NCBI RefSeq assembly: GCF_014284305.1
Contig: NZ_JACOFW010000011.1
Location: forward strand, 1 to 64,000
Reading direction: 5' to 3'
Source: Affinundibacterium seohonense
Lineage (GTDB): Bacteria > Pseudomonadota > Gammaproteobacteria > Burkholderiales > Burkholderiaceae_D
Length of the DNA stretch: 64,000 nucleotides
Each line of letters begins with the position of its first letter. Position 1 is the first letter of the stretch. This document shows, piece by piece, positions 54,015-63,493 of this stretch. The position numbers and the translations under genes were made by a program. A model generated the notes under the pieces. The model was not told the DNA's origin. It saw nothing but the letters and a program-made list of their open reading frames with translations, and did not search any database.

Positions 54015-56728
54015 GATTATCGGCCATGAGCGAGGCACGCTGTTTTCTTGACTGTCATCAAATAGGCATGGAACAAAATGAAGGTGTAGATGCGCTCATC
54101 GGCGGCAAAGCCGCTCAATTAGCCTTGTTGAGTCGATATGGCTTACCTGTTCCTCCTAGCTTCGTTATTCCAGCGCCGATTTGTCGTTCCTTGATACCCG
54201 ATTTGTTGTGGCAAAGTGCGATTGCTGTTTGTTCGCAATATGCGCGCGAAGGAACGAATGAAGAGGTAGAAAAAAAGCTTCAAAGGATTCGCTTGCGAAT
54301 TTGGGGCTTGCGTCTTCGTGCAGATTTTCGTGCTTGTTTGTATGGCTTCCTTACTTCAAAAAACTGGCATGACCAAGTACTAGCCGTTCGTTCCTCTGCC
54401 ATCGGGGAAGACGGAAAGCAACATTCATTCGCCGGCATTTATCGCAGTGAACTCAATGTAGTTGGTAATGACGCACTGGAATCGGCAATCCTTCAAGTGA
54501 TTGCCTCATTGTGGACATTGCAAGCGTGCGCCTATCGAGAAAGTATCCAATGTCGTCATGACGACGCAAGTATGGCGGTGATTGTGATGCCCATGGTCGA
54601 TAGTATTGCTGCTGGCGTGGCGTTTACTTGCGATCCTCGCGATGGCAGAGAAGATCGTCTGCTGATCAGCAGCGTTTATGGCTTAGCAGATGAATTAGTA
54701 ACGGGTAAAGTGAGTGGTGAGGACGTGATCATTCAGCGTGACTGGTCCTGTCAGGATTGGCGTGTTGTTGGCAGGCGTCTTAAGGGTTCGTCTGTGATGC
54801 AAATGTTGGGTAATGATCGTTCTGGAAAAGACACTAAAAATGAGGCAGATCGTCCTTACATTTTGAACGATACGAAAGCGATACAGTTGGCGCAACTCGC
54901 GATGCGTGCTGCCAAGGCGTTCGATTATGCACAAGCGTTTCTTGATATCGAATGGGTTTTTGATGGAGAGCAATTTTTCTTGGTTCAGGCACGACCGATA
55001 AGTGCAAGGAGTTCATTCACCTACCCACAATTGCGGACGCAAAAGTTAATTTGGACGAATGGAAACACGAAAGAAATTTTTCCATTTCCAATGAAAGCGA
55101 GTGAATTAGAACCCATGTTGTGTGCGATCAATGAGATGTTGACCCTAGCGCCGCGCGTTCTTGGCATTCAAGTGCTTGAGGGACTACAACGAGCCAGATT
55201 ATTTGATGGACGTTTGTATCTGAATGTTTCTGCTATCCAATGGGAACTCTTTCAACACTTTGATCTGCGACCCGACGACGTCAATTTTATTTTTGGGGGG
55301 CATCAACCCGCAATCACATTACCTTCCCGTAATTGGCATAACCGACTACGGGTTGCACGAAATTTTCTTCTGGCGTTTGTTCGCTTTCCCGCATATCGCC
55401 GCCGCGGTTTGCGCGAAGCAAGCGATGTCGCTGTCAATGCTATCGTATGGCGGCAGCAAGATTTGAGTCTGTTAGAAATTCGCGAATTGCTAGAGGAACT
55501 CGGTGACCGCGCTCGGCACACTTATCGTCAATTTCAAGGTATGTGTCTGATGCAGGGCGCGAGCGGAACTCTGATCCAGTTGCAAAAGTTGATCGACAAA
55601 TTATGCGGTGATGAATCAAAAGCGATAGTTGCCGCATTGATGACAGAAGGCGAAAAAAGCATCAGTGCACAACAAGGTTTAGATTTGATACAACTGGCTA
55701 AGTTAGCTGCGCAGGATCAGATTGCTATGCGATTTTTGACATCCGAAGAAGCAAGCACACCATGTGAAATTGATGACGCACTATGTACTCCTGCATTTAA
55801 GCAAGCGTACGTTGAATTTTTGGATAAATACGGCCACCGAGGCAACTATGAATCCTATCTCTCTAGACCAAGTTGGCGGGAACAAACCGAAAATCTGCAT
55901 TTGGCCATCATCAATCTGGTCGATGCTGATATTGGTGTGCTCGAGCAAAGACAGCGACAACAGATCGAATGGGCTTGGACTAGGCTAGGAGAGAGGTGCC
56001 ATTTCTTCCAGCGCATTCTTATCCGTCAGTTACAAAGACAAGCAAAAATAGAGTGCAATCAGCGTGAGTTTGCACGTAGCCACTTTGCGCTAGTCCATGC
56101 GCGTTCGCGAGCGCTCATGTTAGAAATTGGCAGGCGCTTAACGGAACAAGAAAAAATTGCAGCGCCGGTTGATATTTTTCATCTCGATTATGCTGAAATT
56201 GAATCGGCGTGTATTGGTGATTTACCGGCCTATGCCTTGCAGAATCGAATCGTTGATCGCAAGAGAAAAATTGAACGATGGGAGCAAATTGCAGTGCCCG
56301 ACGTAGTGCTGCAAGATGTGCACAACGTCGCTAGACAAAGTGCAGATTCGCAATCACAAGAGCCCGCTAATGTGGTTTCCGTAAAGTCTCAAGAAGGCTT
56401 TTTTCAGTGGCAAGGTATCGCTGTCAGCATGAGTAGTTATCGAGGCAAAGTCGTGTTTCTCGAATCCCCCAGCGAAATTGGAGCGATGCAACAAGGTGAC
56501 GTTGTCGTGGCGATGAGCACGGATCCAAGTTGGTTGCCAGTCTTTTTAAAAGCGGGCGCGATGATCGTGGAAACAGGGGGCTATCTCTCGCACACGGCGA
56601 TCGTGGCGCGTGAGCTCGGCATTCCTAGCGTGGTGAATGTGCCCGGCATTGCCAAGCTCTTGAAAAATGGCGATGAGGTATGGCTCGATGGACCGAATGG
56701 CCGGGTTGTTTTGCTTGCCGCGTCTTAG
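54011..56728 (+). CDS. PEP-synthase / rifampicin-phosphotransferase-like dikinase
   Basis: A 905-residue protein of the PPDK_N-type ATP-grasp dikinase family. The N-terminal ~345 residues are the ATP-binding domain (VDALIGGKAAQLALLSRYGLPVPPSFVIP, VRSSAIGEDGKQHSFAGIY, GVAFTCDPRDGRED, DIEWVFDGEQFFLVQARPI). A ~470-residue helical middle part has no recognised motif. The C-terminal swivel domain has GGYLSHTAIVARELGIPSV with the phosphorylated His861. The order ATP domain, variable domain, His domain matches rifampicin phosphotransferases, not PEP synthase, which has a C-terminal PEP domain that is absent here. The acceptor is unknown. Start at ATG 54011 behind GGAG. Confidence 0.85.
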   Translation: MRLSAMSEARCFLDCHQIGMEQNEGVDALIGGKAAQLALLSRYGLPVPPSFVIPAPICRSLIPDLLWQSAIAVCSQYAREGTNEEVEKKLQRIRLRIWGLRLRADFRACLYGFLTSKNWHDQVLAVRSSAIGEDGKQHSFAGIYRSELNVVGNDALESAILQVIASLWTLQACAYRESIQCRHDDASMAVIVMPMVDSIAAGVAFTCDPRDGREDRLLISSVYGLADELVTGKVSGEDVIIQRDWSCQDWRVVGRRLKGSSVMQMLGNDRSGKDTKNEADRPYILNDTKAIQLAQLAMRAAKAFDYAQAFLDIEWVFDGEQFFLVQARPISARSSFTYPQLRTQKLIWTNGNTKEIFPFPMKASELEPMLCAINEMLTLAPRVLGIQVLEGLQRARLFDGRLYLNVSAIQWELFQHFDLRPDDVNFIFGGHQPAITLPSRNWHNRLRVARNFLLAFVRFPAYRRRGLREASDVAVNAIVWRQQDLSLLEIRELLEELGDRARHTYRQFQGMCLMQGASGTLIQLQKLIDKLCGDESKAIVAALMTEGEKSISAQQGLDLIQLAKLAAQDQIAMRFLTSEEASTPCEIDDALCTPAFKQAYVEFLDKYGHRGNYESYLSRPSWREQTENLHLAIINLVDADIGVLEQRQRQQIEWAWTRLGERCHFFQRILIRQLQRQAKIECNQREFARSHFALVHARSRALMLEIGRRLTEQEKIAAPVDIFHLDYAEIESACIGDLPAYALQNRIVDRKRKIERWEQIAVPDVVLQDVHNVARQSADSQSQEPANVVSVKSQEGFFQWQGIAVSMSSYRGKVVFLESPSEIGAMQQGDVVVAMSTDPSWLPVFLKAGAMIVETGGYLSHTAIVARELGIPSVVNVPGIAKLLKNGDEVWLDGPNGRVVLLAAS

Positions 56729-56747
56729 CCTTCAATTCCTGTGAAAA

Positions 56748-56785
56748 TGACCATGGGTGTGGTCTGTTACCACGGTCAATTTTTA
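56748..56785 (+). terminator. Probable terminator of the dikinase gene
   Basis: TGACC...GTGGT-ctgtt-ACCAC-GGTCA with a six-base bulge, then ATTTTT. Confidence 0.6.
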
Positions 56786-56823
56786 TAAACATTTTTAGAG
56801 ACAATCATTGATAAAGTACATAC

Positions 56824-56922
56824 ATGAAATATTTTCCTCGCAAAGTTTTAGCGATAGTCACCCTGCTTGCGCTGGAGGCAATGGCAAATACCGATGTGAT
56901 CAAAGCTCATCCTGGGCGCTGA
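56824..56922 (+). other. Orphan signal-peptide frame
   Basis: A 32-residue frame, MKYFPRKVLAIVTLLALEAMA and 11 more residues, that is essentially a signal peptide followed by a stop. Probably the 5' remnant of an exported-protein gene lost in the same rearrangement that left the barrel pseudogene next to it. Confidence 0.35.
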
Positions 56923-56997
56923 CTAGGTGATATAAAAATCCCGAATGTGCCAACTTTGAAGATCGGAGTCGAATTGTTTATTCGCGCTGACGGTTCT

Positions 56998-57312
56998 AGT
57001 TGGGCGAATGTTGTTTCGTCCAGGTAGAGTGGTCCCCAGTCGAGCCATCGTGCGGCGTCAACAGCGCAGACGCGCCCATGCTAGGAGAAAAAGTCAGCGG
57101 TGATGAAGCTAGATTCGGCGTATTGGCAACTTGTAGTGCAGGCCAAGAGGCGATGAAAGGCTGACTCCAGCTATCGGTGCCAGTTGAAAATGGTAGCTTA
57201 GCTTTGACATCTTGCGCAAAGATGCCCGTCAACATAATGGAACTGCCATGCGGAATTGTGCCACTACGTGCTATCGCATATGGTGAAACGTCGTTCGACC
57301 CATTTTTATCGA
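56998..57312 (-). pseudogene. Broken copy of the heme-barrel-like gene
   Basis: Matches about residues 155-257 of the protein at 51009-52187 (PYAIARSGTIPHGSSIMLTG, then FSTGTDSWSQPFIASWPALQ and SPSMGASALL). Both ends of the gene are lost and the frame fails after DGST. Confidence 0.88.
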
Positions 57313-57563
57313 ATCAAAGTATTGCAGCGTCGAAAGCGAGAAGTCTCTTCAATTTCATCTATACCGATTGAGTGCTCTGTCATAAGCTAGTGAGAGCACA
57401 AGATGCTATTTCGTGATGAAACCAAAATTAATTTTTAGCAAGCATCGTGCCATCAGAGAAATATCGGCCTGTTCGACTCCCTTTTTCAGCAATCTAGACT
57501 GGACTATTGCGATCACTTGATTTGGGTAGCTGGTTGGATGAAGAATAGTGACTATTTGCACCG

Positions 57564-57601
57564 CTTTACATGTCAAGCCTTCGCTTGCTCGACATGTAAA
57601 G
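57564..57601. repeat. Hairpin CTTTACATGTC/GACATGTAAAG
   Basis: Perfect 11-base inverted repeat with a 16-base loop, the counterpart of 52538-52570, at the matching place between the barrel and GGDEF remnants. 57313-57563 holds only weakly matching sequence. Confidence 0.7.
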
Positions 57602-57618
57602 TGAAAGAACGAGTGTGT

Positions 57619-57668
57619 GCAATCTTTTTGATCTGAATGGCCTGGTATAGCGCCTGATCAGCCAGAAT
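57619..57668 (-). pseudogene. Remnant of a GGDEF gene 3' part
   Basis: Encodes ILADQALYQAIQIKK, the typical end of a GGDEF domain (xADxALYxAK), on the minus strand, in the same order as barrel gene then GGDEF gene at 51009-53567. No signature or upstream part remains; 57669-57762 shows nothing else. Confidence 0.55.
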
Positions 57669-57762
57669 ATATCAACGACGCTACATAGTTCCGTGGAATA
57701 AGATTTCAACGAAAAGAGTCAGTGCATCGAATATCGCGTGGTCTTCACATGGATTGACCTTG

Positions 57763-60006
57763 TTAAAACAGATAGCTCATTTTCACGAAGAATCGTTTTC
57801 CGGTATGCAGATCCAGATGATTTGTTGATGTCGACTGTAGCAGACCATTCTCATCATGATACAAACGGAGATTTTCCTGCCGATTAACATAACCGATATA
57901 CATACTTGATCCCGGGCTCAATACATAACGTAGTTGTAGGTTGGTATTCAGACTTTTCTCGTTCTTTAGCTTGCTCCATCGTGGGTTCGCAGTGAGATTG
58001 TGGTAATCCATGATGAAGCTTGCGCCCCAATAATTGTCGAGCTGATAGGATAAATTGAAGCGCGCCAAGCGATCACGATAGATTGTTCCCTTTGTATGTC
58101 GCAAATCATTCCAAAAATAGCTGCTGTCGAGACGAATATGGCGTCCGATCAACCATTTCAATTTGACTTGGGCATTGCGAGCATCACCACTTAAAACCTG
58201 AGGATCTTGGAACTGATAGTTGAGCGCTTGCCTTTGACCAAATTTAATCGTGCTATTGAGTTCAGGTAGTGTCCGTGAATTCCAACCAGCGAGCCAACCT
58301 GAAGTATGAAGTCGTCTATCCGCAAGACTTTCTGACTGCTGCGTGCTTTCCAAAGTGAAGGTATTGGCGCGTTTGGCTTTGATTGTGTAGAGAAGCTGCA
58401 TCCTTTGATCTTGGAAAATACGATGCTGATTGTCGGTTTGCATTGCGATCGCTTTTAGCTCTTGTGTGAGAAACCAATCAGTAGGAGTCCCAAACCAAGT
58501 GTAATTGGCTTGCTGTTCGTGCTGCCTAATATCCTTACGAGGGATAAATCCCAAGCTAGCGTCAAAGTCTTTTCCTATGCTGGTGTATTTTCCGGTGTAG
58601 GTGAATGATCGCGAGCCATAGATGGCTTCTATGTAGGCGAGTTGATCTTTGGTAGTGGTTTGTGTGGCAGTTTGACTTTTTGCTAGCTGCCCCGTGAATA
58701 TCCAGTTGGGTAATGGGGTGATTCGTACATCTGCGCCTGCGACTGAATTTGTTTGATTCCCTTGCGTCCTATGACTCACCAGTAGCCCCAGATTGCCAGA
58801 CTTTCCAATATCGGTTTGACCACGAAATACACCGATATTGGCATTTTCCGCATTGAGATCGGATGTATCGTTGATGATTAGGCCGCCGACGGCGAGCCGA
58901 TCTTGTCGTCCAATGACGCGTACGCCAGCGTCCGGATCAACGATACGACGTGAAAAAAATAGGGGCAAAGGTGTTTTGAAGAAACCGGCATTTTCTAAAA
59001 AAAATGGACGCTTTTCTGGGAATAGGGTTTCAAAGCGCTTATCCACTAATACTTGTGGCTCATCGCTCTCGACTTCGGAGAAATCTGGATTCAAAGTCAG
59101 ATCAACGGTAGCCGTATTGTTCCAAACATATTTGGCGTCGACTCCAATTTGGGTTTTTTGTTGCTGGGAAAAGGAAGTGTATTTCCGCCCTTGTTTGTCC
59201 ATCATCGTTAAAAATTTATCTTTACCACTAAAAAGATAAGGATTGAGCTGAAAGTTTCTTTGCGAGGGAATGCGATCATGAATGACCACAGATTCAAATT
59301 GGTCGACAATGGTGGGCTTTTGTCTCGAGATATGAGGCCAACTAACGAATTCCGTAAACTCAGGAATATAGCGCGCGATAGAGAGCCCCCATTCTTGTTT
59401 TTCACCGTTGGAGAATCGCAAGCTTTTAAACGGTATCGCAATTTTTACAATATAGCCAAAATCAGTCAGTTCGCCTTCGCTTTGCCATTGGGTATCGAAA
59501 TCGAAATCTTCTTCTTTGCCTTCGATATAGCTGGAATCTGCTTGCACACCGAGCGGCGTGACGTAAAACACAAATGCACGTTGCCCGTCTTTGAAAGTAT
59601 CAATTTGCAGTAAGACAAAATCCTCTCCACCATTATTTTCACGCCGCGAATGTCGTGCAATGAGATGTTTTGGGTTGGCATGGGCGACAAAGATGGCATA
59701 TAGGTTTTGATAGTCGTAAGAAAGATAGGCTTTGGTTGCATAGCTAGGAATGCGACCATCAACGGGAGATTGCTGCACGAACTGATTAATTTCAATTCCG
59801 GTTGTAGAGGCTGTTCTATTGGGTTCTCGATAATCTTTTAGTTGTGGAGGGCTATCGACTTTCGGTATGTTTAGCTGTGCCTGTGCATGGAGACTGAAAA
59901 ATGCGAACAGCAGGATCATGGATAACTTTTTTGACCAAGTTTTGAACATCTGTTTTAAATGTTCTTTGAATGAATGTGTCATGTGTTCTGCGATTATTTT
60001 TATCAT
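57763..60006 (-). CDS. DUF5916 outer-membrane protein with CBM9-like domain
   Basis: A 747-residue exported protein. A late signal peptide (KKLSMILLFAFFSLHAQAQ) follows a ~25-residue N-terminal lead; ATG 60006 or an internal Met could be the start. Residues ~45-240 form a carbohydrate-binding family 9-like domain (DGRIPSYATKAYLSYDYQNLYAIFVAHANP to FGYIVKIAIPFKSLRF), then DUF5916 barrel marks LNPDFSEVESDEPQVLVDKRFETLFPEKRPFFLENAGFF and a beta-barrel to the terminal aromatic KMSYLF. The role is unknown; linked to secreted-enzyme systems in some species. Divergent from the LytS/LytTR pair. Confidence 0.9.
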   Translation of the reverse strand: MIKIIAEHMTHSFKEHLKQMFKTWSKKLSMILLFAFFSLHAQAQLNIPKVDSPPQLKDYREPNRTASTTGIEINQFVQQSPVDGRIPSYATKAYLSYDYQNLYAIFVAHANPKHLIARHSRRENNGGEDFVLLQIDTFKDGQRAFVFYVTPLGVQADSSYIEGKEEDFDFDTQWQSEGELTDFGYIVKIAIPFKSLRFSNGEKQEWGLSIARYIPEFTEFVSWPHISRQKPTIVDQFESVVIHDRIPSQRNFQLNPYLFSGKDKFLTMMDKQGRKYTSFSQQQKTQIGVDAKYVWNNTATVDLTLNPDFSEVESDEPQVLVDKRFETLFPEKRPFFLENAGFFKTPLPLFFSRRIVDPDAGVRVIGRQDRLAVGGLIINDTSDLNAENANIGVFRGQTDIGKSGNLGLLVSHRTQGNQTNSVAGADVRITPLPNWIFTGQLAKSQTATQTTTKDQLAYIEAIYGSRSFTYTGKYTSIGKDFDASLGFIPRKDIRQHEQQANYTWFGTPTDWFLTQELKAIAMQTDNQHRIFQDQRMQLLYTIKAKRANTFTLESTQQSESLADRRLHTSGWLAGWNSRTLPELNSTIKFGQRQALNYQFQDPQVLSGDARNAQVKLKWLIGRHIRLDSSYFWNDLRHTKGTIYRDRLARFNLSYQLDNYWGASFIMDYHNLTANPRWSKLKNEKSLNTNLQLRYVLSPGSSMYIGYVNRQENLRLYHDENGLLQSTSTNHLDLHTGKRFFVKMSYLF

Positions 60007-60341
60007 GTGTCGTCCAAGTTAAATTAAATTGGATGGCAATTATGTCGGTTGCGTACCTAGGTTTCATTGCAAAAGTGACAGATAACTATCCTGGTGTGAT
60101 AAGCAGCGCATGCTGATTTTCGACATTGAAAAAAGTAATTTGAGTGACTTTAAATTTGCAACGTTGGTGCGTGTTGGTCAGCTTGAGTCGCAGCGAGGAG
60201 CGCCGGTCGGAAGGCGCAAAGATCGAAGTTCGAGACGCTATTTAGCTTGTCAAACTAGGAATGTGATGAACCCACATTTTGACGTGATGGAATGCAGTTG
60301 AAGTTACTTCACTAGGAATTTATCGCGTTATACTAATACTT
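60007..60341. other. Divergent intergenic region
   Basis: Separates the DUF5916 gene from the kinase operon. It must carry both promoters. LytTR-type imperfect direct repeats are not evident to me, and a 63-codon frame at 60110 is not credible. Confidence 0.4.
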
Positions 60342-61472
60342 ATGATTAGCACGACACATTCCTCATTGCCCTTCGCATTTAAGTTTCCTAATTGGAAGAG
60401 GCCGCTGGTTTTTTTACTCTATAACTTACTCGGGTGGGGCTCATTATGTGTGTTGATTGCCTTGGCGATTTATAGCGAAGATTTGCGTAATGGAGAGCGT
60501 GCGCAATTTGGCACGATATTTGTGAATTGGGTCGCGGCAGCTTTGGTATTAGCGCCACTCTCTTGGATCTTATATTTTTTATCTTGCCGATGGGAGGAGT
60601 ATCTCAATCATGCACGCGTCGTCTTTCTAACTTATTTACTTTCCTTTCTGTTCATTATCCCTTGGCATGTGTTTAATGCAGCGTTCGCTCTGATTTGGGC
60701 ACGCAAGGAAATTCCGTTTTGGGATCGTGTGATTGCCTATGAAAATGCGGTTTGCCTATTTAGAATTTGTGCGATTACCGCCATTTTTGCCGCTGTCTTG
60801 GGTTTGCGCTTGTGGCAGCAAAATCAAAAACGTTTAGCTGCCTTACGTGACCAGCGCGAGCATGGTTTGCGCTTGAGTCTGGCGTTAGAACAACAAAATC
60901 TCGCGATGTTAAAAGCGCAGCTAGAACCGCATTTTATGTTTAACTCCTTGAACGCACTGTCGGGTTTAGTCCGCTCTGCGAATAGTGAGAGTGCCTTGAT
61001 TGCGATTGAAAAGCTGAGTGAGTTATTACGCTACTCTTTAGCTTCTGGCGAAATGACGTGGGTGAGTATTGAAGATGAGGTACAGTGCCTGAATGATTAT
61101 TTGTGCTTGCAGAAGTTGCGATATGGTGAGCGTTTAAAAGTACAGATTCATGGTGTAGATGCTGCCGTACTCGCTTATGATTGCCCGCCTTTTCTATTAC
61201 AACCATTGCTAGAGAATGCGCTGCGTCATGATTTGGAATGCCATAAAGGTGAAAGCGATATCGTTTTCGAGTTTAGTTTGCGTAGCAGCGGTTTGTTCTG
61301 TTGTGTGAGTAATCCTGTTCATGCAGGAATTGCGAGTTCGCCGGGTTTTGGTCTTGGCCTTAAAACCTTGAAAGCACGTCTCCATTCTTTGTATCATGGT
61401 GCTGCCACCCTTAGTGCTGGAAAAGTGGATCAGCGTTTTCAAGTCGAAATATTTTTGCCAAATGAGTATTAA
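60342..61472 (+). CDS. LytS-family sensor histidine kinase
   Basis: A 376-residue membrane kinase with four N-terminal helices (residues ~22-42, 58-80, 92-118, 135-156), a short coiled segment, and the LytS-type kinase core: LEPHFMFNSLNAL with phospho-acceptor His197, LLQPLLENALRH with Asn291 and SPGFGLGLKTLKARL as the G box. It should phosphorylate the LytTR regulator encoded next, whose start overlaps its stop by 11 bases, so the two are coupled. The signal sensed is unknown. Confidence 0.93.
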   Translation: MISTTHSSLPFAFKFPNWKRPLVFLLYNLLGWGSLCVLIALAIYSEDLRNGERAQFGTIFVNWVAAALVLAPLSWILYFLSCRWEEYLNHARVVFLTYLLSFLFIIPWHVFNAAFALIWARKEIPFWDRVIAYENAVCLFRICAITAIFAAVLGLRLWQQNQKRLAALRDQREHGLRLSLALEQQNLAMLKAQLEPHFMFNSLNALSGLVRSANSESALIAIEKLSELLRYSLASGEMTWVSIEDEVQCLNDYLCLQKLRYGERLKVQIHGVDAAVLAYDCPPFLLQPLLENALRHDLECHKGESDIVFEFSLRSSGLFCCVSNPVHAGIASSPGFGLGLKTLKARLHSLYHGAATLSAGKVDQRFQVEIFLPNEY

Positions 61473-62235
61473 GGCGATTGTTGTCGACGACGAAGAGCTT
61501 GGTCGACTTAATTTGCAATGCGCACTTCGTAATCATCCCGATTGGCATGTGCTGGCACTGTGTGAAAGTGCGAGTGAAGCCGAGCAAGTATTGGACAACA
61601 ATCAGGTTGATGTCATTTTTCTCGATATCCATATGCCCGAAACTTCAGGCATTGATCTCGCTAAACGTCTGTCTAAAACCAATGCGCCGCCCGTGATTAT
61701 TTTTGTGACGGCACACAGTTGTTATGCCCTACATGCCTTCGAGTGTTTTGCGATGGATTATCTATTAAAGCCGTTTTCGAATACGCGGTTGTCAGAAGCG
61801 CTTGTGCGAGCTGCTGAAACGGTACACATGCGAGGGAATAGCGACTATGGTAAATCCTTGCATGCCTATTTAGAGGCTGGCTCGATACCGCAAAATAAAT
61901 ATCTACAACAGGTCGCCATACGGAGTCTCGGCGAGATTGAACTGCTTTCGCTGGATCAAGTCGGTTACGTTTCTACTGCGGGCAACTATGTCGAATTACA
62001 TGCGAAGCAAGGATGTAAATTGTTACGAGTTACGATGAATACCTTGGAACAAAAATTAGATCCAGCAATTTTTGTTCGCATTCATCGTGGTTATATCGTA
62101 CGCGCTACACATATTGTAAAGCTCAGTAATTTTACGAATGGCGCGGCGAAATTGATCCTTAGCTGCGGCACGACTTTACCGGTGAGTCGAGCCTACTTGC
62201 AGACGGTCAAGGAGATGATGGTTGATGTTTTATGA
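61462..62235 (+). CDS. LytTR-family response regulator
   Basis: A 257-residue regulator. The receiver domain has VVDDEE (acidic pocket at 9-10), phosphorylated Asp55 in IFLDIHMP, Thr83 and Lys103 (LLKPF). The LytTR DNA-binding domain spans about 155-257 (LLSLDQVGYVSTAGNYVELHAKQG, VRIHRGYIVRATHIVKL, LPVSRAYLQTV). Start ATG 61462 lies inside the kinase 3' end, so expression is coupled. Targets are unknown; the divergent DUF5916 gene is the first candidate. Confidence 0.95.
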   Translation: MSIKAIVVDDEELGRLNLQCALRNHPDWHVLALCESASEAEQVLDNNQVDVIFLDIHMPETSGIDLAKRLSKTNAPPVIIFVTAHSCYALHAFECFAMDYLLKPFSNTRLSEALVRAAETVHMRGNSDYGKSLHAYLEAGSIPQNKYLQQVAIRSLGEIELLSLDQVGYVSTAGNYVELHAKQGCKLLRVTMNTLEQKLDPAIFVRIHRGYIVRATHIVKLSNFTNGAAKLILSCGTTLPVSRAYLQTVKEMMVDVL

Positions 62236-62379
62236 GGCGCCATAATGGCCGCACTGTCGATCTCAGTTTACTTTGATGGTCAAACGAAAATACGTCATTG
62301 TGCTGATCACCTAAATCGATGTAATAGCCTTAATTTTCCATAAAACTATCTGCGTGATTTCGCATCAACAAGTTTGAAT

Positions 62380-63441
62380 ATGTTTAGCAATCACTTATTG
62401 TTCTTTTTTGCCGCCCTCGGTTCTTTTAACGGTCTGGCACTCTCGCTTTACTTGTTGATTACAAGCTCTGTGTCTATCGCCCAGCGTTGGTTGGCGATCT
62501 TGATTTTGATGGTTAGCATTCGTACCGGCAAATCCGTCGCGCTTTTTTTCTTATCGGATACGCCATCCATCGTGATACAAATTGGATTGACAGCCTGCTT
62601 TTTCATTGGCCCCTGTTTGTATTTTTTTGTGCGTAGTAGTTTAAGCAGCGCGACTAGTTTGGGATCTTGGGAACGCACTCATTTGTTGCTAATCGGTGTT
62701 GTGGCGATGTTCGTGAATCTGATGTTGCCTTATGCCCATCATACATCCCTCTGGCATGGTGCCATTGTCCAAACAATTTCTTGGCTTTGGTTTGCTTATC
62801 TGCTCATTAGCAGTGCTTTGTTAGTACAGCAAAGGCATCGTTTGCCCACCGCTAATGCACGACGTTTGTTACTGACGCTAGTCGCGGGGCTTTGGATCAT
62901 CTGGTTCGCTTATTTTTTGTCTGGCTACACCTCTTACATTGTTGGCGCATTGTCGTTTTCATTTGTTTTGTACTTGTGTTTGATCGTGGCATGGGGATGG
63001 CGACATGGTCAGGCGCCAGTAGAACCCTATCAGAAGAGACGAATCGATACACCAGAAGCGGTCAACGAACTGCAAGCCCTAGCCAATTTAATGTCAACCG
63101 AACGATTGTTTCTGGATCCGTCGCTCAGTCTGCCGCGTTTGTCGCGACGGTTGGGCGTGCCTCAGGCGAGATTGTCGCAATTACTGAACGATAATAATGG
63201 CACCTCATTCAAACAATATCTGACTGGCTTACGCTTGGCGGAAGCACAGCGCTTGCTTGTGCAAACGCCGCAACTCCCATTAGAGAGCATCGCCGAGGCT
63301 GCGGGTTTCCAGTCGATGTCAACTTTTTACGCCGCCTTTAAAAAAGCCAATGGATGTACGCCCTCAGTCTATCGAGAGCAAAATCAAACTCCGGAAACAG
63401 GTTTCAGGACTCCTGAAACACTTGCTAAGACTTTGATTTAG
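62380..63441 (+). CDS. Membrane-bound AraC-family regulator
   Basis: A 353-residue protein with about seven membrane helices in the first ~215 residues (LLFFFAALGSFNGLALSLYLLI onwards) and an AraC-type two-helix-turn-helix DNA-binding domain from ~240 (LFLDPSLSLPRLSRRLGVPQARLSQLLNDNNGTSFKQYLTGLRLAEAQRLL, then LESIAEAAGFQSMSTFYAAFKKANGCTPSVYR). Such fusions sense membrane or extracellular signals and bind DNA while anchored. Start at ATG 62380; TTG 62374 less likely. It may control the DJ-1-like gene that follows. Confidence 0.9.
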   Translation: MFSNHLLFFFAALGSFNGLALSLYLLITSSVSIAQRWLAILILMVSIRTGKSVALFFLSDTPSIVIQIGLTACFFIGPCLYFFVRSSLSSATSLGSWERTHLLLIGVVAMFVNLMLPYAHHTSLWHGAIVQTISWLWFAYLLISSALLVQQRHRLPTANARRLLLTLVAGLWIIWFAYFLSGYTSYIVGALSFSFVLYLCLIVAWGWRHGQAPVEPYQKRRIDTPEAVNELQALANLMSTERLFLDPSLSLPRLSRRLGVPQARLSQLLNDNNGTSFKQYLTGLRLAEAQRLLVQTPQLPLESIAEAAGFQSMSTFYAAFKKANGCTPSVYREQNQTPETGFRTPETLAKTLI

Positions 63442-63458
63442 AAGATTTTGTTTAGTAT

Positions 63459-63489
63459 GAAAGCTCCTTCAACTTTCAATGGAGCTTTC
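63459..63489 (+). promoter_or_regulatory. Hairpin covering the ribosome site of the next gene
   Basis: GAAAGCTCC (63459-63467) pairs perfectly with GGAGCTTTC (63481-63489); the right arm contains GGAG, the only ribosome site for ATG 63494. Folding would hide it. Confidence 0.5.
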
Positions 63490-63493
63490 AACG

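Noticed and set aside
60110-60301. 63-codon frame in the divergent gap before the LytS gene
   Set aside because: No ribosome site, no family resemblance, and it occupies the expected promoter region.
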